Made by a program: the position numbers and the translations under genes. A DNA stretch of 64,000 nucleotides from Micromonospora carbonacea (GTDB lineage Bacteria; Actinomycetota; Actinomycetes; Mycobacteriales; Micromonosporaceae): contig NZ_JACHMZ010000001.1 in assembly GCF_014205165.1 (NCBI RefSeq), positions 7,112,501-7,176,500 of the forward strand, in the 5' to 3' direction. Below are positions 53,956-61,233 of the stretch, one piece after another. The first letter of the stretch is position 1, and each line of letters opens with the position of its first letter. Below the pieces are notes generated by a model. That model did no database searches. It was not told the origin of the DNA and worked only from the letters and a program-made list of their open reading frames with translations.

Positions 53956-55455
53956 ATGAAACGAACCTGGAAGGTGACCTCCCGCGTCCTCGCCGCAGGG
54001 GTCCTCGCCGGTGCCACGGCGCTGGCCGGTCCGGGGGCGGCCCCCGCCCCCGCGCAGGCCGCCCCCGCTCCCGGCGCGGAGGGCACGACGATCCTCGACC
54101 TGATCCCGGGCGGCACCCGGGACCGGATGGTCGCGCAGGTGCCGCTGGTCGACGCCGCGACCGGGCTGCGGGCCGCCGTGGAGCGGGGCCCGGCACGCGG
54201 GTACGCCGGGATCGGGCTGGTCGGCGACCACGTCACGCTCTGGTGGAAGGGTGGCCTCCCGGCCGACGTCGCCTCGGCCGTCGCTGTCGCCCGCCGGATC
54301 GCGCCGGTCGAGGTCGCCAAGGCGACGTACGCCAGGACCGAGCTGGCCGCCGCAGCCGCGCGGGTCGCGCCCGTGGTGGATGGCGACGCGGGCGACTCGG
54401 CGTACGACGTGCGGTTGCGTACCGACGGTTCGGGCATCGAGATCGCCGTCGACGACGCCGACGCGGCGCTGCCGAAGCTGCCGGCGACCGGGGTGCGCAC
54501 CACGATCGTCGAGCGGGACCGGCTGGTTCCCCGCTCCCGCGAGGACGACTCCGCGCCGTGGAACGGCGGGGCCCGGATCTGGAACGACTCGGGCGCAGGC
54601 TGCACCGTCGGCTTCGGTGTGCGCGAGGCGGCAACCGGCACCAACCACCTGCTCAGCGCCGGGCACTGCGGCTCGGTGGGGTCGCAGTGGAGCGACGGCC
54701 AGGGCGAGCCGATCGGCGTGCAGACCCACAAGAACACCGACCACGACACGATGCTCATCGGCACTGCGTCGGCCGGCGGCTGGCTCTACGTCGGCGGCTC
54801 GAACGACGAGGTGAAGGCCCGGGTGGTCGGCTGGACCGAGGTGTTCCCCGGCCAGCTCCTCTGCCAGTCCGGCGCGACGTCGGCCTGGGAGATCGGCGTC
54901 CCGGTCTGCAACCTTGAGGTGCAGTTCCACTACGACGACCGGGAGGACCTGGTCGAGGCCACCCAGCTCGACGGCGACGAGTCGGCCCGCAGTGGGGACA
55001 GCGGCGGCCCGGTGTACGCCGTCAACGCCAACGGCACCGTCCTGGCCGCCGGCACCACGACCCGTTCGGCGGGCCCCGGTTTCGGCTTCCAGGACTTCGC
55101 CACCGCCCGGGACGACTTCGGCGACATCGTGCCGGTCACCGGGACGGCCGCCACCTGCCGGGTGTCCTTCGCCGTCGTCAACTCCTGGGGCACCGGCTAC
55201 GAGGCGGCCGTCACCGTCTACAACGACGGCCCGCAGGTCACCGGCTGGAACGTCGGCTGGACGTTCGGCGGGAGCCAGGTCGTGCAGGGGCACTGGAACG
55301 GCGTCTTCCAGCAGACGGGCGCGTCCGTGACGGTCAGCAACGAGAACCACAACGCGACGATCCCGTCCGGTGGCTCGGTGAGCTTCGGCTTCACGGCCGA
55401 CGGGTCCGCCACCAACCCGGCCCCGTTCACCCTGAACGGTGCCACCTGCTCCTGA
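53956..55455 (+). CDS. Secreted S1 serine protease with C-terminal CBM2
   Basis: A 499-aa exported protease. Signal peptide MKRTWKVTSRVLAAGVLAGA with an AQAAPA cleavage site, then a ~160-residue propeptide. The chymotrypsin-like domain has His237 (LLSAGHCGS), Asp264 (TDHDTMLIG) and Ser349 (RSGDSGGPVY). A carbohydrate-binding module 2 follows (CRVSFAVVNSWGTGYEAAV, VTGWNVGWTFGG, FGFTADGSATNPAPFTLNG), with its two terminal Cys. It likely targets cell-wall or plant polymers. A strong terminator follows. Confidence 0.93.
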   Translation: MKRTWKVTSRVLAAGVLAGATALAGPGAAPAPAQAAPAPGAEGTTILDLIPGGTRDRMVAQVPLVDAATGLRAAVERGPARGYAGIGLVGDHVTLWWKGGLPADVASAVAVARRIAPVEVAKATYARTELAAAAARVAPVVDGDAGDSAYDVRLRTDGSGIEIAVDDADAALPKLPATGVRTTIVERDRLVPRSREDDSAPWNGGARIWNDSGAGCTVGFGVREAATGTNHLLSAGHCGSVGSQWSDGQGEPIGVQTHKNTDHDTMLIGTASAGGWLYVGGSNDEVKARVVGWTEVFPGQLLCQSGATSAWEIGVPVCNLEVQFHYDDREDLVEATQLDGDESARSGDSGGPVYAVNANGTVLAAGTTTRSAGPGFGFQDFATARDDFGDIVPVTGTAATCRVSFAVVNSWGTGYEAAVTVYNDGPQVTGWNVGWTFGGSQVVQGHWNGVFQQTGASVTVSNENHNATIPSGGSVSFGFTADGSATNPAPFTLNGATCS

Positions 55456-55473
55456 CCCCAGCTTCCCACCACG

Positions 55474-55511
55474 GGTGGGTCCCACCGGGCGGGCACCCGG
55501 TGGGACCCACC
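55474..55511 (+). terminator. Terminator after the S1 protease gene
   Basis: A perfect 16-bp stem (55474-55489 with 55496-55511, loop CGGGCA), 19 bp after the stop codon, followed by GTTCT. Confidence 0.85.
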
Positions 55512-55631
55512 GTTCTGCCGGCCACGCCGAACCCTCCGCACCGAACCGCCCGCCCGCGCGCGCCGCCTCCGCCAGCGCGCCGCCCCGCCCGCTGCGCCGC
55601 CCCCGCCAGCGCGCCCCGCCCGCTCGGGCGT

Positions 55632-55680
55632 GAGAGGGGGACCCTTCTCTACCTCAGGCGTTAACAGGGGGCCCTTCCTT
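55632..55680. repeat. Dispersed 49-bp repeat, copy 2
   Basis: Matches 44676-44724 except for a few bases at the left end. It overlaps the stop codon of the HTH/NB-ARC regulator (TAA read from 55679-55681), so the repeat supplies most of the stop. Confidence 0.8.
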
Positions 55681-57052
55681 ACTCCTCCAGCGCGAGGCGT
55701 TCGCGGGCGTAGATGCGGGTCAGACCGTGGAAGGCGTACCGGTCGCCGCGGGGCAGCAGCAGGCCGGCGTCGACCAGATCCTCGGCGGCCGCCGCCGCGC
55801 TCTCGACGTCGACGCGCGTGACGGCGGCGAGCAGGCCGGCGTCGAACTCCGTCCCCGGCACGAGGGACGCCCGCCGGAAGACCCCGGCGACCGTCGCGCC
55901 GAGCCGGCGGTACGACACGTCGAACGCCGCCCGGACGTCGAGGTCCCCGGCGGTCAGCGCGGTCAACCGGCGGCGCGGGTCGGCGAGCTGGGCGACGAGC
56001 TGGGCGACGGGCCAGCCCGGCCGGCTGGCCAGCCGGTTTCCGGCGACCCGGATCGCCAGCGGCAGCCGGCCGCAGAGCTCGACCAGCTCGGCCGTGCCCG
56101 TCGGGTCGGCGGCCAAGCGGTCCTCGCCGGTGATCGAGGCGAGCAGCCGCCAGGCGGCGTGCGGGGCGAGCAGCCCGACGGTGACGCGGACGGCGCCGGT
56201 GAGCCCGGTGAGCGGTCGCCGGCTGGTGACCAGGGTCAGGCAGTGCCGCGCGGCCGGCAGCAGCGGGCGTACCTGTGCCTCGTCGGCGGCGTCGTCCGCC
56301 ACGATCAGCAGCCGCCGGTCGCGGGTGAGGGTGCGGAACAGCCGGCCCCGCTGTTCTGGCGGCCCGGGGATGGCCTCCTCGGGCACGCCGAGCGAGCGCA
56401 GCAGCCCGGCCAGCGCCTCGGCCGGGTCGACGCTGCCGGCGGGCGCGGCACCCGTGAACGCCCCGCCAGCGGACGCCCCACCGGCGGATGTGCCGTCGGT
56501 GAACGCGCCGCTGGCGGGCCCGGTGTGGGTGGGCGCGGTGCCGTGCAGGTCGAGGAAGAGCTGGCCGTCGGTGAACGCGGCGCCGAGGCGGTGCCCGGCG
56601 GCGACGGCGAGGGTGCTCTTGCCGGTGCCGGGCGGGCCGTGCAGCACGACGACGGAGGCGGTGGTGGCGCTGCCGTCGGTGACCCCGCTGGTGAGTTGGG
56701 CCAGCACGGCGAGTTCGGCCTGCCTGCCGACGAGGCTCGGCACGGCGGCGGGCAGCTCCGAGGGGACCACCGGGGACGCGGCGACGCCCCCGGGGCCGGG
56801 TGGCGGGCGGTGGCCGGCGCGGGCCAGCCCGACGAAGCGGTCGCGGTCCACGCCCGCGAGGCCGAGCGCGTCGGCGAGCAGCGCGACCGTACGACGCTGG
56901 GGTGTCCGGACCCGGCCGCGTTCCATCTCCCGGATGGTGCGGACGCTGGAGCCGGACGCCTCGGCCAGCTCCTCCTGGGTCAGGCCGCGGGTGCCCCGCA
57001 GCGCCCGGAGCCACTGCCCGAAACCAGCTCGATGTTGCATGCCGACGCGCAT
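55679..57052 (-). CDS. HTH and NB-ARC transcriptional regulator, short form
   Basis: A 457-aa STAND-type regulator. The N-terminal XRE-type helix-turn-helix (FGQWLRALRGTRGLTQEELA, SSVRTIREMERGR) is followed by an NB-ARC ATPase: Walker A VLHGPPGTGKSTLA, Walker B RRLLIVADDAADE, LVTSRRPL and LCGRLPLAIRVAG. The helical post-NB region ends at YAFHGLTRIYARERLALEE. Relatives normally continue with TPR repeats; here the stop codon lies within a dispersed repeat, so truncation by that repeat is likely. An Ala/Gly/Ser-rich insertion sits at about residues 180-210. ATG at 57052 follows GGGGGA. Confidence 0.85.
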   Translation of the reverse strand: MRVGMQHRAGFGQWLRALRGTRGLTQEELAEASGSSVRTIREMERGRVRTPQRRTVALLADALGLAGVDRDRFVGLARAGHRPPPGPGGVAASPVVPSELPAAVPSLVGRQAELAVLAQLTSGVTDGSATTASVVVLHGPPGTGKSTLAVAAGHRLGAAFTDGQLFLDLHGTAPTHTGPASGAFTDGTSAGGASAGGAFTGAAPAGSVDPAEALAGLLRSLGVPEEAIPGPPEQRGRLFRTLTRDRRLLIVADDAADEAQVRPLLPAARHCLTLVTSRRPLTGLTGAVRVTVGLLAPHAAWRLLASITGEDRLAADPTGTAELVELCGRLPLAIRVAGNRLASRPGWPVAQLVAQLADPRRRLTALTAGDLDVRAAFDVSYRRLGATVAGVFRRASLVPGTEFDAGLLAAVTRVDVESAAAAAEDLVDAGLLLPRGDRYAFHGLTRIYARERLALEE

Positions 57053-57192
57053 GTTCCCCCAAACCGCTGACACGTCCGCGCTCACTGAGCGTGTGTCGAT
57101 CGTGGCACGGTGCTTTGGCGCGGCGGTATCCACAGTGGCGTGAGCATCGCCATAACAACCGGTGAGTAACCGGCCGACGCCGGCGATGCCGA

Positions 57193-58074
57193 TCAGGCCC
57201 TGCCGGCGTCGGCCTGCCCCGGCGGCCCGATGCGGTGGGCGCCCGTGTAGACGTTCATGGTCCGGCCGCGCAGGAAGCCGACGAGGGTCATGCCCGCCTC
57301 CTCGGCCAGGTCGCCGGCCAGGGTGCTGGGGGCGGAGACCGCCGCGAGCAGCGGCACCCCGGCCATCCACGCCTTCTGGGTCAGCTCGAAGCTCGCCCGC
57401 CCGGAGACCAGCAGCAGGTGCCCGGCCAGCGGCAGGCGGCCCTGCCGGACGGCCCACCCGACGACCTTGTCGACGGCGTTGTGCCGGCCGACGTCCTCGC
57501 GCAGCACCACCAGTTCCCCGTCGCCGGTGAACAGGCCGGCCGCGTGCAGCCCGCCGGTGCGGTCGAAGTGGCGCTGGGCGGCGCGCAGCCGCTCCGGCAG
57601 CTCGGCCAGCAGGGCGGCCGGCACGGTGAGCGGGTCGTCCGCGACGGCGTACGGGGAACGGGTGCGCACCGCGTCGATGCTGGCCTTGCCGCAGACCCCG
57701 CAGGAGCTGGTGGTGTAGAAGTTGCGGGTCGGGTCGGCGGCCGGCTCGGGCACGCCGGGGGCGAGCACCACGTCGACCACGTTGTACGTGTTCGGGGTGT
57801 CCGGGCCGGCGCAGAGCTGGGCGGTGCGCACGTCCGCGTCGCCGCGGATCAGCCCTTCGGTGAGCAGGAAGCCGATCGCCAGGTCCAGGTCGTCGCCCGG
57901 GGTGCGCATGGTGACCGCCAGCGGCCGCCGCCGCCCCGGCCCGCCCGGCCCGACCCGGATCTCCAACGGCTCCTCGACGGAGAGGCTGTCCGGCCGGCGG
58001 GTCGCGACGCGGGCCGGCTCGGCGGCGTCGAGGTCGATCCGTAGCACGTTCCGCCGGTCAGTCGCCCGTCCCAT
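57193..58074 (-). CDS. fdhD: Formate dehydrogenase accessory sulfurtransferase
   Basis: A 293-aa protein transferring sulfur from cysteine desulfurase to the molybdenum/tungsten cofactor of formate dehydrogenase. The active CxxC motif is [61 protein letters not shown] and [12 protein letters not shown] are family motifs. It fits with the two molybdenum cofactor blocks in the window. No formate dehydrogenase gene is present here. Confidence 0.95.
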   Translation of the reverse strand: MGRATDRRNVLRIDLDAAEPARVATRRPDSLSVEEPLEIRVGPGGPGRRRPLAVTMRTPGDDLDLAIGFLLTEGLIRGDADVRTAQLCAGPDTPNTYNVVDVVLAPGVPEPAADPTRNFYTTSSCGVCGKASIDAVRTRSPYAVADDPLTVPAALLAELPERLRAAQRHFDRTGGLHAAGLFTGDGELVVLREDVGRHNAVDKVVGWAVRQGRLPLAGHLLLVSGRASFELTQKAWMAGVPLLAAVSAPSTLAGDLAEEAGMTLVGFLRGRTMNVYTGAHRIGPPGQADAGRA

Positions 58075-58445
58075 CCCGCCATCCTGCCCGACCGGCCGCC
58101 GTGGCGAGGCGCGGACCCTGGCCGCCGGGGATGCCCGCGGCGGTGGCGGCGGCGCTCGCCGCCGGGGATGCAACGGATCCGGCGGCGATCCCGTAGCAGG
58201 GGTGTCCGAGTGGCAAGCGGGGACGAGAAGAGGTGGGTGGCCTGTGAAGCGGCCTTCCGAACGGGATCGCGAGTTCACCGAGTTCGTGACAGCCCGGTGC
58301 AGGTCCCGGCGGCGCTGGGCCTCGGCGACGACCAGATCGTCCGCTTCGCGGAGGGCATCACCGTCACCGCCGACGCGCAGACCGTGGGCGGCTGATCCAC
58401 CAGCCTGCACGGCGGCCAGCGCCTCGACGGACCTCGAGGTTCGGG
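58075..58445. other. Intergenic region with a sigma-factor-like relic
   Basis: No intact gene. A 14-bp direct repeat (GCCGCCGGGGATGC) occurs twice between about 58120 and 58170. The relic at 58244 is described separately. Confidence 0.4.
58244..58395 (+). pseudogene. Possible relic of a SigE-family sigma factor gene
   Basis: GTG at 58244, preceded by GAGGTGG, reads [19 protein letters not shown], which resembles the first residues of SigE-family sigma factors (compare EFTAFVNDRG in the factor at 7539). After that the frame loses all similarity. Another frame continues [18 protein letters not shown] and stops at 58395. A deletion and frameshift relic is the likely explanation; the call is tentative. 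Confidence 0.3.
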
Positions 58446-58913
58446 TCAGACGTTCGATGACTTGCCGAGGCCCACACCGTTGGCCGCTCCGACCGAGTTG
58501 ACCGGGCTGCTCTGGGTGAGGGTCCGCCCGAAGCAGACCGACCACGAGTTCGCCCCGACCCCCGACGACGAGCAGACCCAGTCGCCCAGGTAGCCGCCCG
58601 AGGAGGTGTACAGGTCCATCGCCGCTGTCACGGAGTAGAGGCTGGAGCGGTTGTTGCGCACGATGACCGCCGCCTGGACGGCTCCCCCGCCCGAGGACCT
58701 GATCGCGCAGACCTGCGCGAGCACGTCGGTGACCACCGTCTTGGTGCTGGCGCAATGCCACGTGCTGGGGCTGGAGGTGATCGGGTTGGTGTTGCCGTAG
58801 GCACGCCAGGAGCCGGCTTCCGTGGCTGCGGCGGGGCCGGCCGTAGCCAGGCTCAGCCCGAGAACGGTGCTTGCGACGGCCGTGAATCGCGCGGCCATCC
58901 GGGTGATTCTCAT
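58446..58913 (-). CDS. Small secreted protein with four cysteines
   Basis: A 155-aa exported protein. Signal peptide [20 protein letters not shown] with a PAAATEA cleavage region. The mature ~120 residues have Cys in WHCASTK, QVCAIRS, DWVCSSS and SVCFGRT, probably two disulfides, and many Ser/Val. I do not recognise the family. ATG at 58913 follows GAGAGGGGA. It lies downstream of the flavoprotein gene of the candidate RiPP locus on the same strand, with a 96-bp gap, so it may or may not belong to it. Confidence 0.7.
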   Translation of the reverse strand: MRITRMAARFTAVASTVLGLSLATAGPAAATEAGSWRAYGNTNPITSSPSTWHCASTKTVVTDVLAQVCAIRSSGGGAVQAAVIVRNNRSSLYSVTAAMDLYTSSGGYLGDWVCSSSGVGANSWSVCFGRTLTQSSPVNSVGAANGVGLGKSSNV

Positions 58914-59009
58914 GTCGATCCCCTCTCGGCTCCGATAGAGATGGAACTGAGGCTGGAGCCTAGCGGGGCGTCCGATTTTGGTGGGACGCGCATTTAACAT
59001 TGACTTTTC

Positions 59010-59615
59010 CTAATGATTCTGGTTGCCGGTCGGTTCCTCCGCCTCGGCGGAGGGGGCCTCGGCCTCACCGGCCAGGACGCTCTCCAGCCAGCTCGCCACG
59101 AGTTCGGCGACCGCGTCCGGCGGGGGCATGGCGATGCCGACGGCGTTCTCGCGTCGCCACAGCTCGAAGATCACCCGCTCCTGCGGTTCGACGACGGTGT
59201 GGCCCCCGTCGCGCAGCGTCTCCACGTGCCCCTGGGTGGTCTTCTTCGTCCACATCGACCTGTTCATGCTCGGGAAGAAGATCGCCGGGCGTTCGCTGGC
59301 CAGCAGGGCGGTCTGCGCGGGGGTGCCGGCCAGGCCGAGCGCCGCGGCGGCGATCGTGCCGGCGGTCGCCGGCAGGACCACGATGCCGAGCGAGCGCCGG
59401 GCGAACTCGGTCGGGTTCAGCGCGGGGTCGCCGCTGGCGTACACCTCGTCGGCGTACCAGGCGGCGACCTGGGGCTGCACGAACCGCTCGGCGCTGGCGG
59501 TGAGCAGCACCCGCAGCGGCAGGTCGATCTCCTGGCGCAGCCAGGAGAGGTAACCGGAGGTGGCCATGGCGGCGCTGGAGCCGCAGATGATCACCGAAAG
59601 CGCGTCGTCTCGCAT
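59010..59615 (-). CDS. LanD/HFCD-like flavoprotein of the candidate RiPP locus
   Basis: A 201-aa protein of the HFCD flavoprotein fold used by EpiD/LanD peptide cysteine decarboxylases. LSVIICGSSAAMATSGYLSW is the FMN-binding start, VLPATAGTIAAAALGLA corresponds to the PASANT motif, and FFPSMNRSMW to the PxMNxxMW substrate motif. The active-site His, which in EpiD sits between the DP..LN segment and the PASANT motif, seems replaced (DPALNPTEFARRSLG). It may oxidatively decarboxylate the C-terminal Cys of the precursor at 59791, or bind flavin for another reaction. ATG at 59615. Divergent from the precursor, sharing a regulatory region. Confidence 0.75.
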   Translation of the reverse strand: MRDDALSVIICGSSAAMATSGYLSWLRQEIDLPLRVLLTASAERFVQPQVAAWYADEVYASGDPALNPTEFARRSLGIVVLPATAGTIAAAALGLAGTPAQTALLASERPAIFFPSMNRSMWTKKTTQGHVETLRDGGHTVVEPQERVIFELWRRENAVGIAMPPPDAVAELVASWLESVLAGEAEAPSAEAEEPTGNQNH

Positions 59616-59650
59616 CCGGACAGCGTCGCGGCGCGGGGACGCCGGGGACA

Positions 59651-59666
59651 TGGGGGAACGACCCCA
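59651..59666. promoter_or_regulatory. Operator-like palindrome 1 of the RiPP locus
   Basis: TGGGGGAACGACCCCA, a 16-bp near-palindrome 36 bp upstream of the flavoprotein start. A second copy (59695-59710) lies 44 bp away centre to centre. Confidence 0.6.
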
Positions 59667-59694
59667 TCTTCGCCCCCGCCCACAGGCGGGAGTT

Positions 59695-59710
59695 TGGGGG
59701 TCGTCCCCCA
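59695..59710. promoter_or_regulatory. Operator-like palindrome 2 of the RiPP locus
   Basis: TGGGGGTCGTCCCCCA, a perfect 6-bp-arm palindrome 81 bp upstream of the precursor start. Together with palindrome 1 it also forms a larger inverted repeat (59649-59665 with 59697-59712). The LuxR-type regulator at the window end is a candidate binder. Confidence 0.6.
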
Positions 59711-59790
59711 TGCCGCCGGCCGCGCCCGGCTGGCAGGTTCGTCCTCAGCCGGCCGCCCCAACGACCAGCCGGCCGAGGAGGTGAACGGGA

Positions 59791-59871
59791 ATGAAGAAGA
59801 TCACGATCCGCAAGACGGGCTCCATCAAGCTCACCACGTCGGCGCCGCTGTACTGCACCGACTGCTGCTGA
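59791..59871 (+). CDS. Candidate RiPP precursor peptide, 26 aa
   Basis: A short gene with a strong ribosome binding site (GAGGAGGTG, 59775-59783, 7 nt spacing). The product starts MKKITIRKTGSIK, a Lys/Arg-rich leader-like part, and ends TSAPLYCTDCC, with Ser/Thr residues and three Cys at or near the C-terminus. Ser/Thr plus a terminal Cys are what a LanD-like enzyme and dehydratases act on to form AviCys-type rings. It is the first gene before an RRE-protease fusion and is followed by a strong hairpin, as is common for precursor genes. No family match is known to me. It is unusually short for a leader-core precursor. Confidence 0.7.
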   Translation: MKKITIRKTGSIKLTTSAPLYCTDCC

Positions 59872-59877
59872 CCGGTC

Positions 59878-59909
59878 CGGCCGTCCCGGCCCCCGAGCCG
59901 GGACGGCCG
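59878..59909 (+). terminator. Attenuator-like hairpin after the precursor gene
   Basis: A perfect 13-bp stem (59878-59890 with 59897-59909, loop CCCCGA) begins 6 nt after the precursor stop. Without a U-tract it may be a partial terminator or 3'-end stabiliser, giving more precursor than enzyme mRNA. Confidence 0.65.
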
Positions 59910-59969
59910 TCGCCGGGTCGACCCTGGGAGGCCCCACCCGCAAGGCCCGGTCCACGCGCTGGAGGAGCG

Positions 59970-61160
59970 ATGTCAAGCACCCGCCTGGAGTTCCATCCGC
60001 TCACCTACGTGCCGGAGCGGGACGGGGTGACGGTCGGCCGGGTCGACGCCACGTCCTTCGCCCTGCTGCCCGAGGACGGTGTCGCGCTGCTGCGCCGGCT
60101 CGCCGACGGGATGCCGGTCGGTGAGGCCGAGCAGTGGTACCGGCACACCTTCGGCGAGCCCGTCGACATGGCCGACTTCGTCGACACGCTGCGCGAACTC
60201 GGCTTCGTCCGCGCCGACGGGGAACCGCCGGCCACCGCGCCGGAGGTACGCTTCCGCCGCCTCGGCCGGGCCGCCTTCTCGCCGCCGGCCTGGGTGGCGT
60301 ACGCGCTGATCGTGGTCGCCGCCGCCGTGGCCATGGTGTCCCGGCCGGAGCTGCGGCCGCACGCCTCGAACGTCTTCTTCGTCCCGTCGCTGCTGGCCGT
60401 GCAGCTCGGGCTGGCCCTGTGCCAGTCACCGGCGATCCTGTGGCACGAGTGGTACCACCTGCTCGCCGCCCGCCGGCTCGGCCTGCCGACGAAGCTGCGG
60501 GTCGGCCGCCGGCTCTACTACGCGGTGGTCGAGACCGAGCTGGACGCCCTGCTCACCGTGCCGGCCCGGCAGCGCTACCTGCCGATGCTGGCCGGGCTGC
60601 TGGCCGACGCGGTGCTCTTCGGCGCGCTGGTGCTCGTGGCCTGGGCCGGCCTGTCCGACGGCCTGTCCTGGCCGGGGCGGCTCGCGCTGGCGGTGGCGTA
60701 CACGGTGCTCCTGCGGATGTCCTGGCAGTGCTACGTCTTCCTGCGCACCGACCTCTACTACGTGGCGACCACGGCGCTGGGCTGCACCAACCTGGACGAG
60801 GTGAGCCGCGCCTGGCTGCGCGACCGGCTCGCCTGGCTGCCCGGGGTGCGCCCCGCCGGGCGGCCCGACGACGACTGGTCCCCGCGCGACCGGCAGCTCG
60901 CCCCCTGGTTCGCGCTGATCACCTGCGGGGGAGTGGCGGCGCTGCTGATCACCGTCACGCTGTGGACCGCGCCGCTGGTGCTGGAGTTCGCCTCCCGGGT
61001 CTTCACCGCCCTGGCGCACGGCTCGCCCACCGGCCCCGGCTTCTGGGACTCGGTCGGCTCGCTGCTGCTGGTCACGTTCGAGATCGTGCTGCTGCCGCTG
61101 CTCGCCGGGCGTACCCGACGGCGGGCCGCCCCCGCCACGGAGCCGACGCCGGCCGGCTGA
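59970..61160 (+). CDS. PqqD/RRE-like domain fused to M50-type membrane metalloprotease
   Basis: A 396-aa protein. Residues ~10-85 have a PqqD/RRE-like pattern: VTVGRVDATSFALLPEDGVALLRRLADG, then FVDTLRELGFVR, the fold that binds RiPP leader peptides. The rest has about six transmembrane helices, with the zinc motif H159-EWY-H163 (ILWHEWYHLLAARRLG) in a membrane segment and a possible third ligand Asp261 (RTDLYYVATTALG). This resembles YydH/S2P-like M50 proteases. It would recognise the precursor leader and cut it in or at the membrane. GGAGG precedes the ATG. The domain assignment is by eye. Confidence 0.75.
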   Translation: MSSTRLEFHPLTYVPERDGVTVGRVDATSFALLPEDGVALLRRLADGMPVGEAEQWYRHTFGEPVDMADFVDTLRELGFVRADGEPPATAPEVRFRRLGRAAFSPPAWVAYALIVVAAAVAMVSRPELRPHASNVFFVPSLLAVQLGLALCQSPAILWHEWYHLLAARRLGLPTKLRVGRRLYYAVVETELDALLTVPARQRYLPMLAGLLADAVLFGALVLVAWAGLSDGLSWPGRLALAVAYTVLLRMSWQCYVFLRTDLYYVATTALGCTNLDEVSRAWLRDRLAWLPGVRPAGRPDDDWSPRDRQLAPWFALITCGGVAALLITVTLWTAPLVLEFASRVFTALAHGSPTGPGFWDSVGSLLLVTFEIVLLPLLAGRTRRRAAPATEPTPAG

Positions 61161-61233
61161 GGGCCCCGCCCGGCCGCCTCCCCTCCGACACCCCACCGCG
61201 AACCAAGGCCCCACCCAAGCGAGGAGCAACGGC

